64,000 bases of DNA from CAWDVK01 sp963805715 (GCA_963805715.1 CAWDVK010000007.1:1-64000); one strand, 5' to 3'. Shown: positions 33,394 through 42,162, counted from the stretch's first letter. Made by a program: numbers and translations. The notes: a model not told the origin generated them from the sequence alone.

Positions 33394-33914
33394 GCGCTCA
33401 GGGTAGCGATGAGGAGGCCGCGGCAGCTCAGCGGCGTCCGGCCACGCTGACCGCCGCCGCCTGGGTCCAGGCGGTCGAGGCTGCCGGGGTCCTGGTCGCA
33501 TCGGTGCTGGCCGGAATCGACGCGGCCGAGGGCCGGTCCTACGAGCGGAGCAGCGGGATCGCGCTGACCATCATCGGGATCGGGACCGCGGTCCTGCTCG
33601 GTTTCATCGCCAGGGGCGTGCTGCGGGGGCGCCGCTGGAGCCGCACTCCCGCCCTGCTCACTCAGCTGTTCACCGGAATTGTCGGGATCTATCTCCTGCA
33701 GGCCCCCCGCTACGACTGGGGCATCCCCGCCATCCTGCTGGCGCTGGCCGGCTTCGGCACGCTGCTGGCCCCGCCCAGCTTCCGGATCCTGACGCCGGGC
33801 CGGGCCGACAGCCCGGCCGCGGCCAGCGCGGGCCGGCAGCCAGGGCGAGCGCAGCCATCCGCCACCGCCAAGCCCGCGGCGAAGGGCCGCGCTCAGCCAG
33901 GCCGCAAGCACTGA
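33366..33914 (+). CDS. Hypothetical membrane protein with four helices
   Basis: Four hydrophobic segments (about residues 30-50, 65-84, 98-114 and 122-140 of the long frame) are followed by a basic, alanine-rich tail. Segments such as LLTQLFTGIVGIYLLQ and YDWGIPAILLALAGFGTLL are well formed, so the gene is real. The start is uncertain: the frame opens with GTG 33366, inside the divergent lipid-kinase gene, and has no ATG before the first helix. An ATG with a nearby GAGGAGG at 33409 is in another frame, so a small indel near the start is possible. Confidence 0.65.
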   Translation: MDSRSRGRARAQGSDEEAAAAQRRPATLTAAAWVQAVEAAGVLVASVLAGIDAAEGRSYERSSGIALTIIGIGTAVLLGFIARGVLRGRRWSRTPALLTQLFTGIVGIYLLQAPRYDWGIPAILLALAGFGTLLAPPSFRILTPGRADSPAAASAGRQPGRAQPSATAKPAAKGRAQPGRKH

Positions 33915-33946
33915 GCCCTCAGCACTGAGCCCTCAGCACTGAGCCC
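33907..33946. repeat. Tandem repeat, 2.9 x 14 bp, after the membrane-protein gene
   Basis: The unit AGCACTGAGCCCTC covers the stop codon and the intergenic gap. Its core GCACTGAGCCC is the reverse complement of the core of the whiB1 array. Confidence 0.85.
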
Positions 33947-33987
33947 CGCCCCGGAACTCCGGGAGCCGGGGACGCGGCCTGTTACGG

Positions 33988-34965
33988 CTACTCGTCCGAG
34001 GTCAGGCCCTCGCGTAGCTGGGTGAGCGTCCTGGCCAGCAGCCGGGATACGTGCATCTGCGAAATCCCGAGCTCCGTCGCGATCTGGGACTGGGTCATGT
34101 TGCCGAAGAAGCGCAGCAGCAGGATCCTCTTCTCCCGCGGCGGCAGCTGCTCCAGCAGCGGCTTCAGCGACTCCCGGTACTCGACGCCCTCCAGCGCGTC
34201 ATCGACGATCCCGAGTGACTCGGCCACCGCCGGAGCGTCGTCGTCACCCGAATCCGGCGCATCCAGCGACACCGTGGAGTAGGCGTTAGCCGATTCCAGC
34301 CCCTCCAGCACCTCCTCCTCGCTCATCTGGAGGTGAGCCGCCAGCTCGGCGACCGTCGGTGCCCGGCCGAGGCCCTGGGCCAGGTCGCTGACCGCCTTCG
34401 TCAGGGCCAGCTTGAGTTCCTGCAGCCGCCGCGGCACGCGCACGGCCCAGCCCTTGTCCCGGAAATGCCGCTTGATCTCGCCGACGATGGTGGGCGTCGC
34501 GTAGGTGGAGAACTCCACCCCGCGGTCCAGGTCAAACCGGTCAATGGACTTGATCAGGCCTATCGTCGCCACCTGGGTAAGATCGTCCAGCCATTCGCCC
34601 CTGTTGCGGAATCTGCGCGCCAGGTACTCCACGAGCGGCAGGTGCAGCTCGACGAGCTCGCCCCGGATGCGCAGGCGCTCCGCGTCGCCCTCGGGCAGCT
34701 CCGCGAGCCGCTCAAACAGCTCCCTGGCGTGCCCCCGCTCGCGTCCGCCGTGCTGGATCCTGGCCTGTCCGCGCGGGCTGTCCGCTTCGGCTTCGAGTTC
34801 TTCCTGGTCAGGCAGCTCAGCGGGATCGAACTCGGCCGCGTCGCTCAACTCGAGCACGCCCCCCGGCTGATCATCAGCCGGACCGGCCGCTGCCAGGCCG
34901 CCGATCGGCGGTCCCGGCATGGTCTCGAACTCATTGGTCAAGCTGACCTCAATTTCCCCCGTCAC
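33988..34965 (-). CDS. Stress/development sigma factor of the SigF/SigB family
   Basis: The protein has 325 residues with an acidic N-terminal extension of about 90 residues. Sigma region 2 (LDDLTQVATIGLIKSIDRFD), region 3 (RVPRRLQELKLALTKAVSDL, PTVAELAAHLQMSEEEVLE) and region 4 (LEQLPPREKRILLLRFFGNM, QSQIATELGISQMHVSRLL) follow. This is the SigF/SigB family that is usually held by an RsbW-type anti-sigma, and that gene lies directly upstream with a GTGA overlap. The position after pdtaS-whiB1-lipid kinase matches the sigH region of Streptomyces. Confidence 0.9.
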   Translation of the reverse strand: MTGEIEVSLTNEFETMPGPPIGGLAAAGPADDQPGGVLELSDAAEFDPAELPDQEELEAEADSPRGQARIQHGGRERGHARELFERLAELPEGDAERLRIRGELVELHLPLVEYLARRFRNRGEWLDDLTQVATIGLIKSIDRFDLDRGVEFSTYATPTIVGEIKRHFRDKGWAVRVPRRLQELKLALTKAVSDLAQGLGRAPTVAELAAHLQMSEEEVLEGLESANAYSTVSLDAPDSGDDDAPAVAESLGIVDDALEGVEYRESLKPLLEQLPPREKRILLLRFFGNMTQSQIATELGISQMHVSRLLARTLTQLREGLTSDE

Positions 34966-35459
34966 GCTGCCCCCGATGCCGCCCGGCTCTTGCGCATGAC
35001 AATCGTCAGCAGGTCACCGGGGCCGGTGCGCGCGTCCACGTCCCCGGCAAGCGCCGACAGCACCGTCCAGGCGAAAGTATCGCCGGACGGCAGCCGTGGC
35101 GTCAGGCACGGAACGGACACCGAGATCGTTATCATGTCGCGGCCCAGCACGAAGCTGCACTCCAGGCTGCTGCCAGGAATCGCCTGGCCGAGCAGCATGG
35201 CGCAGGCCTCGTCGACCGCGATCCTCAGGTCTTCGATCTCATCCAGATTGAAGTCCAGGCGGGCCGCCAGGCCCGCCGTGGCTGTCCGGAGTACAGATAG
35301 GTAAGCGCCCTCGGCCGGCAGCCGGATGGTTACCTGGTCCCGTGCGTCGCCGTCGTGCATGCCCGTGTGCCGGCCATTGCCCGCCAACGTCCCGACCTCC
35401 GCAGCCCCCCGCGCCGAGCCCACTGGCCTCGTCGCTGACGTGGTCGTCTCCTCCGTCAC
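34962..35459 (-). CDS. RsbW-like anti-sigma factor (GHKL ATPase)
   Basis: The serine-kinase-type HATPase domain shows the N-box DEIEDLRIAVDEACAMLL and a C-terminal FAWTVLSALAGDVDARTGPG. It is expected to bind and block the sigma factor encoded immediately downstream. The GTG at 35459 has GGGAGGG six bases upstream; the domain itself begins near the internal ATG at 35360, so a shorter form is possible. The stop overlaps the sigma-factor start, so production is coupled. Confidence 0.85.
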   Translation of the reverse strand: MTEETTTSATRPVGSARGAAEVGTLAGNGRHTGMHDGDARDQVTIRLPAEGAYLSVLRTATAGLAARLDFNLDEIEDLRIAVDEACAMLLGQAIPGSSLECSFVLGRDMITISVSVPCLTPRLPSGDTFAWTVLSALAGDVDARTGPGDLLTIVMRKSRAASGAA

Positions 35460-35672
35460 TGATGCCCTCCCGCAGCTTCCGGTCGCGGTCCCTGCGCCGA
35501 GGCAGGAACTGACTCCTGCCTGCAACCTACAGGGACCGCGGCACTGCACCGCTACGGCGCGCGGCAGTAACTGCGCCCGGCGGCGGGCGAACCTGCCCGC
35601 TGCTCCCATCGGGCCGCGCGGCCCCCTGCCGCGCGGCCCGATGAAAGGCCTGCCCCAGCGCCGGTCGCGCGA

Positions 35673-36080
35673 TCAGGCCTGCTTCGTCTCCCAGAAGACC
35701 TTGGCGATCTCGTCGATCTTGGCCAGCAGCCGGTCGGCCGTGGCCACGTCCGTGCTGCCCTTGGTCCCGCTTGCGCCGGCGAGCTTGGTGGCCTCGTTGA
35801 ACAGCTGGTTCAGCTGCGGGTACTTCTCGAAGTGCGGTGGCTTGAAGTAGTCGGTCCACAGCACCCAGAGGTGGTGCTTGACGAGATCGGACCGCTCCTC
35901 CTTGATCTGGATGGCACGGGTGCGGAACGCCGGGTCATCGTTCTGCTGGTACTTCTCGCAGATGCCCTTGACGGACTCGGCCTCGATCCGCGCCTGGGCG
36001 GGATCGTAAACGCCGCAGGGAAGGTCGCAGTGGGCGTGAGCGATGGCCCGCGGCTCGAGAAGACGTGCGAGCAGCCTCAT
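35673..36080 (-). CDS. sodN: Nickel superoxide dismutase
   Basis: The precursor has a 16-residue leader ending in AHA, followed by the nickel hook HCDLPCGVY (His1, Cys2, Cys6 of the mature enzyme) at residues 17-25. The rest is the four-helix body (HHLWVLWTDYFKPPHFEKYP). The leader must be cut for the amino-terminal His to bind nickel. The maturation protease SodX is encoded divergently upstream. The enzyme removes superoxide in the cytoplasm. Confidence 0.97.
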   Translation of the reverse strand: MRLLARLLEPRAIAHAHCDLPCGVYDPAQARIEAESVKGICEKYQQNDDPAFRTRAIQIKEERSDLVKHHLWVLWTDYFKPPHFEKYPQLNQLFNEATKLAGASGTKGSTDVATADRLLAKIDEIAKVFWETKQA

Positions 36081-36168
36081 TGATCTCCTTCTCTCCTGTC
36101 AGATCATTGGTTGCAGGATTCTGACAGTACCCCGTCGCCTGCCGGGCATTCAGGGCGGGCGGGACGGC

Positions 36169-36238
36169 GGGCGGGAAGATGGCGTGGTGGGCGGGAAGAG
36201 GGCGGGGCGGGCGGGAAGAGGGCGGGGCGGGCGGGAGT
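36169..36238. repeat. Tandem repeat, 3.5 x 20 bp, in the sodN-sodX divergent region
   Basis: The unit GGGCGGGAAGAGGGCGGGGC occurs twice exactly, with a diverged copy before and a partial copy after. It ends just before the AGGAGG site of sodX. Confidence 0.85.
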
Positions 36239-36251
36239 AAAGGAGGAACAG

Positions 36252-36578
36252 GTGCGCTGGCCGCTCTGGCGGGTCGCGGTGGCGGAGCGATCCATGGAGC
36301 CCGGAATCTGGCCGGGGGACTGGCTGCTGGTCTGGCGCGGCGTGCGGCCGGGTCTGCCACCGCGGATCCGCCCCGGGCAGGTGGTGATCGCGCGGCATCC
36401 CGGCCGGCCCGCGCTGCTGGTGGTGAAGCGAGCGGTGCGGCTGGAACCGGGCGGCTGGTGGCTGGGCTCGGACAACCCGCAGGCCGGCGCGGTGGACAGC
36501 CGCTCGTTCGGCGCCGTCCCGGCCGCGCTCATCGAGGGCCGGGTTGTGGCCCGGTACTGGCCGCTGCGGCGGCGTTAA
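36252..36578 (+). CDS. sodX: Nickel-SOD maturation protease SodX
   Basis: This 108-residue S26-type peptidase has the serine in AVAERSMEPGIWPGDWLLV and the lysine in LLVVKRAVRL, then GSDNPQAGAVDSRSFGAV. Together with the divergent sodN gene this identifies the protease that removes the SodN leader. It lacks a membrane anchor, unlike ordinary signal peptidases. The GTG at 36252 follows AAAGGAGGAAC. Confidence 0.92.
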   Translation: MRWPLWRVAVAERSMEPGIWPGDWLLVWRGVRPGLPPRIRPGQVVIARHPGRPALLVVKRAVRLEPGGWWLGSDNPQAGAVDSRSFGAVPAALIEGRVVARYWPLRRR

Positions 36579-36579
36579 G

Positions 36580-36621
36580 GCGCGCTGGCCCGGCTCTCCG
36601 CGGAGAACCGGGCCAGCGCGC
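36580..36621. terminator. Bidirectional terminator-like palindrome between sodX and the permease gene
   Basis: A 42-bp palindrome has arms matching at 20 of 21 positions (GCGCGCTGGCCCGGCTCTCC and its complement), with no loop bases left over. It lies between two convergent genes, directly after the sodX stop. Confidence 0.8.
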
Positions 36622-36651
36622 TCTGGCTACTGCGGGCCGACGTGCCTGTCG

Positions 36652-38352
36652 TCAGTGCCCGGTCCGCTCTACCGGGCCTGATTGCCGGCCGACCAGGTCG
36701 AGCATCTCCTGCCTGGGCAGCCGGGCGTACTGCGCCCAGAAGTAGATGGCCACGCTGAACGCGGCCACGATCAGCATGTCCCACCAGAACGGGATGTTGT
36801 AGGTGTTGGTCGGGTTCAGCGGCGGCGGCGATGCGGGCTGGCCGCTGAACTGGCCCTGCCAGGAGATGATGCCCATGCCGATCAGGTAAACGGGCAGCCA
36901 CTGCGCGGACTTCCAGTCCAGCGGCGGCCGCTCGCTGTCGAAGGCCATGAAGATGCCGATCACCACGTAGCCGATCACGATCGCGATGCCGAGCTTCCAG
37001 ATCGTGAGGAAGCCCGACCAGTAGATGATCAGGTTGGCGATGATGAACGCGATCGGGCCCATGACGGAAGCGGCCGGCACCCGGTACGGGCGGTCGTGGT
37101 CCGGAACCTGCTTGCGGAACGCGCCCATGGATAGCGGCGCTCCCGCGTACATCAGCACACTGGCCGAGGTGACCAGGCCGACCAGGGAGTGCCAGCTCGG
37201 GAACGGCAGCAGGAACACCAGGCCGAGCAGGAAGGCCAGGATCAGGCTGACCCAGGGCACGCCATTGGCGTCGACCTTCTGGAAGACCTGCGGGTAGTAG
37301 CGGTTACGGGCCAGGCCGTAGCCGACGCGCGAGGTCGAGGTCTCGTACATCAGGCCGGTGCCGAACGGGGAGACGAACGCGTCGATGTACAGGATGGTGG
37401 CCAGCCAGCCAAGCCCGATGAGGCCGGCCAGGCCGGCGAACGGCCCGGAGACGATGCTGTTGATCGCGGAGGGGCAGGTCCCCGAGGACGGGCAGACGAT
37501 GCCCAGGAAGCCGCCATGCGCCACGAGGATGCTGGGCTTCATCGCGCCGATGAACACGACCTGCAGCAGGATGTAGATCGCGGTGCCGATGCCGATGGCG
37601 AGGATGATCGCTCGCGGCAGGTTGCGCTGCGGGTTCTTGACTTCCCCGGCCAGCTGGTCGGCCTGCTCGAAGCCGAGGTAGGCGAACACGATGCCCGCGC
37701 CGGGGATCGCCGCGAATATGTCCTCCCAGGTGACTCCCTTGGGGATGAAGCCGCCGCCCGAGTGGAAGTTGCTGGGGTGGAACTTGAAGAACAGCACGAT
37801 GATGGCGAGGACAGGGATAGCGACCTTCCACCAGGTGATGGCGCTGTTGACCTTGGAGAACAGCCGCATGGCCAGGAAGTTGATGGCAGTGAAGATGGCC
37901 ATCAGGATGATCGTCATCACGAAGCCGAGGGTGGTGACGTTCCCCGTGGTGGAGTTGAACAGGCCGTGCCAGTAGTGCGACCCGTACTGCATCACCGCGA
38001 AGCACTCGATCGGCGCTACCGCGACCGCCTGCAGCCAGGAGAAGAACCCGAACGAGATGCCGGCGATGCTGCCGAACGCGAAGTGCGGGAACCGCGCGGT
38101 GCCGCCGGAGACCGGGTACATGCCGCCCAGCTCGGCGTGCACGAGGGCGAGGATGATGACCGCGATTCCGGCGATGACCCAGCAGATCAGGGCAGCCGAC
38201 CCGACCGCCTGTGCGGCGAAGTACGAGCCGAATAGCCAGCCGGAGCCGATGATCGAGGTCTCGGATGCCCAGGTGGCCCCGATGAGCCCCATTTCCCGTT
38301 TCAGGCCGACGTCGGCCGGCCTGGTTTCAGTCGCGACGGACTCTGCTGCCAT
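36652..38352 (-). CDS. APC-family amino acid/polyamine permease
   Basis: The protein is a secondary transporter of about 566 residues with 12 or more membrane helices. The family-typical first helix is unwound at GATWASETSIIGSGWLFGS, and GGMYPVSGGTARFPH and FAYLGFEQADQLAGEVKNP are standard APC segments. The substrate is probably an amino acid or amine; it cannot be read from sequence. ATG 38352 has GAAGAAGG seven bases upstream. TACTAT at 38410-38415 on the minus strand is a plausible -10. Confidence 0.9.
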   Translation of the reverse strand: MAAESVATETRPADVGLKREMGLIGATWASETSIIGSGWLFGSYFAAQAVGSAALICWVIAGIAVIILALVHAELGGMYPVSGGTARFPHFAFGSIAGISFGFFSWLQAVAVAPIECFAVMQYGSHYWHGLFNSTTGNVTTLGFVMTIILMAIFTAINFLAMRLFSKVNSAITWWKVAIPVLAIIVLFFKFHPSNFHSGGGFIPKGVTWEDIFAAIPGAGIVFAYLGFEQADQLAGEVKNPQRNLPRAIILAIGIGTAIYILLQVVFIGAMKPSILVAHGGFLGIVCPSSGTCPSAINSIVSGPFAGLAGLIGLGWLATILYIDAFVSPFGTGLMYETSTSRVGYGLARNRYYPQVFQKVDANGVPWVSLILAFLLGLVFLLPFPSWHSLVGLVTSASVLMYAGAPLSMGAFRKQVPDHDRPYRVPAASVMGPIAFIIANLIIYWSGFLTIWKLGIAIVIGYVVIGIFMAFDSERPPLDWKSAQWLPVYLIGMGIISWQGQFSGQPASPPPLNPTNTYNIPFWWDMLIVAAFSVAIYFWAQYARLPRQEMLDLVGRQSGPVERTGH

Positions 38353-38633
38353 GATCGAACCTTCTTCCGGACCCGCATACGCGGGCCATACGCCCGTGAG
38401 GTAGGGCTCATAGTAATGATCCACTCCGGGGTTGAGAAGAAGTCACATGGATTCATTTCGATAACGCGGAGCACAGAATGCACCGGTTGCGGGCGGCATC
38501 GGCCCGCGCCCGCGCCCGCGTTGCAGCAGGTCAGAAGGGGGTCACCGGCAGGGTCTGAGCAGAGCGGGCAAAGAGCGCCGGAGTGGCGAGACGTAACAGC
38601 GCCGTAACGGGGCGCGGCGGCGAGGTCAGCCGG

Positions 38634-39206
38634 CTAGCTGGCGGCAGGCGCGGCGGACCGGTTGCCCGGCGCGCGCTCCGGTGTCCTGATGGCCCGGACA
38701 TTGGCCCGCGCCGCGCAGTGCTCAGCGCAGTAACGCCGGGATCTGTTGGGGCTGGAATCAATGAAGACGCGGTCACACGAGACGATCGCGCAGATTTCAA
38801 GCCTGCTCGTGCCGTACTGCGCTGCGAACATCGCCAGCCCGGTGATCGCGCCGGCCGCGTACCTGTCAGCCACCGAGCCGACCTCAGCCAGGTGCAGATG
38901 CCACCGCTCGTCGTCATGACTGACCAGGACGGGGTGGACCGGATGCTGGATCAGCAGGGCATTGAGGCGGGCCATCGCGGCGCCTTCGTCACCGGCGAGA
39001 GCGCTGGCGAAGACAGCGGCCAGCTCTGCGCGCAGCAGCCGGAGCGAGTCGAGGTCCTGGCGGGTCACCGTCCCGGCCAGGCTCGGATGGTCGGCGACGA
39101 GCGCGCGAAAGCAGTCAGCTGAGCCGAGCGGGTCGGCCTCGCCGTCAGCCCGGATGGCCGTGTTAACGAGACACACTGCCAGCCCGGCATAGGACGTGAG
39201 ATTCAC
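38634..39206 (-). CDS. CGNR zinc-finger (ABATE domain) regulator-like protein
   Basis: The 190-residue protein has an N-terminal helical ABATE domain (LTSYAGLAVCLVNTA, LRLLRAELAAVFASALAGDE). The C-terminal zinc finger reads CDRVFIDSSPNRSRRYCAEH then CAARANVRA. These proteins are putative stress-related transcription regulators. In most relatives the finger contains CGNR, whereas here the fourth element is CAARAN, a small divergence. The GTG start at 39206 has AAGGA upstream. Confidence 0.85.
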   Translation of the reverse strand: MNLTSYAGLAVCLVNTAIRADGEADPLGSADCFRALVADHPSLAGTVTRQDLDSLRLLRAELAAVFASALAGDEGAAMARLNALLIQHPVHPVLVSHDDERWHLHLAEVGSVADRYAAGAITGLAMFAAQYGTSRLEICAIVSCDRVFIDSSPNRSRRYCAEHCAARANVRAIRTPERAPGNRSAAPAAS

Positions 39207-39460
39207 TCCGGTCCTTACCTGTGCATGGACATCAGGAGGCCGCTTCCCCATGGCATTATGTCACTCGCGGGGCCGGAGGGCTCGGCGATTGCGCCAGATC
39301 ACCGTGCGGCATCACCGCGCGGCATCACTGTGCGGCGGCCAGATCGTCGCCGGGCCGCGGAAGCCCGCGCAGCCGCCAGATCGCGCGGACTCGCCGCGGC
39401 CAGCCAGGGCCGCCGGGGCCGGGGTGGGACCGGGAGACTGCGCCCACTAAGGTCCACAGC

Positions 39461-40429
39461 ATGCTTGCAGTCACCGCGGAGCGCATCGACCCCGAGAATC
39501 CCCTGTCTGGCCTGGAGATCGGCCAGCGCCCCGAGCCGTCACCGCCATCCGGCTGGACCACGGTCACGGTGAAAGCAGCCGCGCTCAACCATCACGACGT
39601 GTGGACGCTGCGGGGCGTTGGGATCTCCGCCGACCGGCTGCCGATCGTGCTCGGCTGCGATGCTGCGGGGATCGACGAGGACGGCAACGAGGTCGTCGTG
39701 CACGCGGTGGTGGGCGACCCGGCGGTGGCTGGCGGCGACGAGACGCTCGACCCGTCCCGTTCGCTGCTCTCCGAGCGCTATGACGGGACATTCGCCGAGC
39801 GTGTGGCTGTACCGAGGCGCAACCTGGTGCCTAAGCCTGCCGCGTTGTCCTTCGCGGAGGCAGCCTGCCTGCCGACCGCCTACCTCACGGCCTACCGGAT
39901 GCTGTTCGGCCGGTCCGGCCTGCAGCCGGGCGCGACCGTGCTGGTGCAGGGCGCGGGCGGCGGAGTGGCGACGGCGCTGATCCTGCTCGGCCGGGCGGCT
40001 GGCTACCGCGTCTGGGTCACCAGCCGGGACGAGGCCAGGCGCGCGCAGGCCCTGGAGCTCGGCGCGGATCAGGTGTTCGCGAGCGGCGCGCGCCTGCCGG
40101 AACGCGTGGACGCCGTGATGGAGACCGTCGGGGAAGCCACCTGGGCCCACTCGCTGCGGTCCCTGCGTCCCGGCGGTGTCATCGTGATTTCCGGGGCCAC
40201 CAGCGGCTCCGCGCCGCCCGCCGACCTGAGCAGAGTGTTTTTCCTGCAGCTCTCGGTCATCGGATCGACGATGGGCAGCCGTGACGAGCTCGGCAGGCTG
40301 CTGACCTTCTGCGAGCAGACTGGCGTCCGGCCGGTTATCGATCGCACGATGCCGCTCGCGCAGGCTAGGGACGGTTTCGCCGCCCTGATGGCCGGCGATG
40401 TCTTCGGCAAGGTCGTCTTCACGCCCTAG
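39461..40429 (+). CDS. Zinc-independent MDR oxidoreductase (quinone-oxidoreductase-like)
   Basis: The 322-residue medium-chain reductase has the GroES-like half (VTVKAAALNHHDVWTLRGVG, IVLGCDAAGIDEDG) and the NADPH half (ATVLVQGAGGGVATALILLGRAAGY). The loop of cysteines binding structural zinc is missing, as in quinone reductases. ATG 39461 is preceded by TAAGGT 7 bases upstream, so the transcript is probably leaderless. Confidence 0.88.
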   Translation: MLAVTAERIDPENPLSGLEIGQRPEPSPPSGWTTVTVKAAALNHHDVWTLRGVGISADRLPIVLGCDAAGIDEDGNEVVVHAVVGDPAVAGGDETLDPSRSLLSERYDGTFAERVAVPRRNLVPKPAALSFAEAACLPTAYLTAYRMLFGRSGLQPGATVLVQGAGGGVATALILLGRAAGYRVWVTSRDEARRAQALELGADQVFASGARLPERVDAVMETVGEATWAHSLRSLRPGGVIVISGATSGSAPPADLSRVFFLQLSVIGSTMGSRDELGRLLTFCEQTGVRPVIDRTMPLAQARDGFAALMAGDVFGKVVFTP

Positions 40430-40438
40430 CGGCGCAGC

Positions 40439-41749
40439 TCACGGGTCCGCTGGCGGGCCCGGCTCCGGCGTGCCCTGGTCGGCTGCGCCGGCGCCCTCCG
40501 CGGCGCTGCCTGGCGCCTGCGCGGCTCCGGAGGCCTGGCTGGCGCCCGCGCTGCTCTGCCGCGCCGCAGCGGCCCGCCCGGCCGCGTCGGCCGGGCCGCC
40601 AGCGGCGTAGGCGGCACGTGTGGTGGACTTGCTCGTCCCGCCGGCGCTGCCTGGTGCGGCCTGGTCGCTGGCCTGCCCGGCCTTCTGGCCGCCGAAGATC
40701 TCGCTCCTGATCCTGGCCAGGGTGTCCGTCAGGATGTCCCGCAGGTCCCCCATCGCGGCGTCACCGATGTTCCCCGCGTATCCGGCCGCGGACCGCAGCT
40801 CCTGGGCGAAGTCGATCGCCAGCCGCTCCAGGTCGCCGAACGGCGGCCCGCCCGCCCCCCACGGAGGCCGGCGCCTGCTTTCCCGCCTGCCGCCGGCTGC
40901 CTGCTGGCCGGTATCGGTCCCGCCGCTATCGGTCCCGCCGCTATCCGTCCCGCCGCTATCCGTCCCGCCGGGCGCGCCTTCGCCCGCGAGACCGGGGTCG
41001 TTACCGCCCGGCATATCAGCGCCGCCCCCGCGGCCTCCTCGCAGCCTGCTCGCCCACTCCTGCCAGCTGGCCCAGTCGGCCTTCTCCGCCCACTCCTGCC
41101 AGCCGGGCCAGTCGGCTTTCCCGGCCCAGTCCTGCCAGCCCGGCCTGCCCCCGGGCTGACGCTGCGACCGGAACACCTCGCGCATCTCCGCACGTGCCCG
41201 GCGAGCCTGATCCCTGATGCGCCTGGCTTCCTCCTGCGCGCGCGCGTCCTCGTCCTCCGGGTCGCCGGGCCGGGGGCCGCCCGGCTGGCCGGCGCTCGCT
41301 GGTCCGCCGTCGGGCTCGTCCTCGCTGGCGCCGGGCGATCGGCGGCGATCCTCGCCGTCCCGCCGGATGTCCCTGGTTGCCCAGGTGAGCTCCTCGCGCA
41401 GGCTGCGCACCGTATCGCGGACGTCCTGACTGACCTCACGCGCGATGTCGCGGACGGAGTCAGCGAGTTCCTCCTCGAGCTCGGCCAGGTCATCGAGACG
41501 GGCCCGGATCTCCTCGCGGCCCTTCTCGGTGATCCGGTACACCTTCCTGCCGTCTTCCTCGTCGTGCGTGACCAGGCCGTCCTCCTCGAGCCTGGCCAGC
41601 CGCGGGTAGATGGTGCCCGGCGACGGCGCGTACACGCCGAGGAACCGGTCCTGCAGCAGGCGGATGACCTCATAGCCGTGCCGGGGAGCCTCGTCCAGGA
41701 GCTTCAGCAGGTAGAGCCGGAGCCTGCCATGGCGGAAGACCGGGCTCAT
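40439..41749 (-). CDS. PadR-family regulator with a long repeat-rich C-terminal extension
   Basis: The first 90 residues form the PadR winged helix (FRHGRLRLYLLKLLDEAPRH, GTIYPRLARLEEDGLVTHD). A coiled coil follows (DLAELEEELADSVRDIAREV). Then come three WQEWA-type repeats (residues about 210-245), a GGTDS repeat array, another helix (DLERLAIDFAQELRSAAGYA) and a long alanine tail. At 436 residues it is more than twice the usual PadR length. The start is uncertain: ATG 41749 begins the domain, but ATG 41845 has a much better ribosome site (GGGAGGGG). Operator-like sites overlap its promoter. Confidence 0.85.
   Translation of the reverse strand: MSPVFRHGRLRLYLLKLLDEAPRHGYEVIRLLQDRFLGVYAPSPGTIYPRLARLEEDGLVTHDEEDGRKVYRITEKGREEIRARLDDLAELEEELADSVRDIAREVSQDVRDTVRSLREELTWATRDIRRDGEDRRRSPGASEDEPDGGPASAGQPGGPRPGDPEDEDARAQEEARRIRDQARRARAEMREVFRSQRQPGGRPGWQDWAGKADWPGWQEWAEKADWASWQEWASRLRGGRGGGADMPGGNDPGLAGEGAPGGTDSGGTDSGGTDSGGTDTGQQAAGGRRESRRRPPWGAGGPPFGDLERLAIDFAQELRSAAGYAGNIGDAAMGDLRDILTDTLARIRSEIFGGQKAGQASDQAAPGSAGGTSKSTTRAAYAAGGPADAAGRAAAARQSSAGASQASGAAQAPGSAAEGAGAADQGTPEPGPPADP
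40906..40965. repeat. Tandem repeat, 4 x 15 bp, coding for GGTDS
   Basis: The unit CGCCGCTATCSGTCC is repeated four times in frame within the PadR gene, making a glycine/serine/aspartate linker between helical parts. Confidence 0.9.
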
Positions 41750-41881
41750 GAGATCCCGCCCGGGCCATCCGGCCGCGCCTCGGCGCGCGGCAAGCGGGCG
41801 GCGGCGGGTCGCGGCGCGCCCCGGAGCGGCAAGGCTGACATGCATCCCCTCCCTGGCCGTCGCGGGCGACGCGGCGTCTCG

Positions 41882-41928
41882 CTGCTACAAGATATGTCGC
41901 GTCTTCCGGAAGTCAAGATGTATCGCAT
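41882..41928 (-). promoter_or_regulatory. padR promoter with two operator-like repeats
   Basis: On the minus strand TTGACT (41916-41911) and TATCTT (41894-41889) are a -35/-10 pair with 16-bp spacing. Two copies of GCGAYAYATCTTG (at 41913-41928 and 41884-41899) overlap the two boxes. A third copy lies at the promoter at 9109-9124. This arrangement suggests autorepression. Confidence 0.6.
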
Positions 41929-41942
41929 CACGTGCCCTCAGC

Positions 41943-42161
41943 TTACTCGCCCGGCTCCGCGCCGTAGCCCGTCACGTCCGCGTCCAGGTCGTCGTCGTCA
42001 TCCAGCCGGGCCAGCCAGCTGGCCAGGCGGTCCACGGTGGCCGCAGCGTCCGGGCTGAGGTCAGCGAACTCCCGGAGCCGCTCGGCCAGCCACTCCAGCG
42101 TGACCTGCTCGCCGCCGCGCCTGTCGGCCAGTTCCTCGATGCCGCGATCGGTGAAGTACAC
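41943..42161 (-). CDS. Small DUF6104-type protein
   Basis: The 72-residue acidic protein begins VYFTDRGIEELADRRGGEQV and ends in an aspartate-rich stretch. Short proteins with this YFTDRGIEEL start follow kgd in many actinobacteria; the function is unknown. The GTG start overlaps the end of kgd (stop at 42163), so it is part of the same transcript. Confidence 0.75.
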   Translation of the reverse strand: MYFTDRGIEELADRRGGEQVTLEWLAERLREFADLSPDAAATVDRLASWLARLDDDDDLDADVTGYGAEPGE

Positions 42162-42162
42162 G

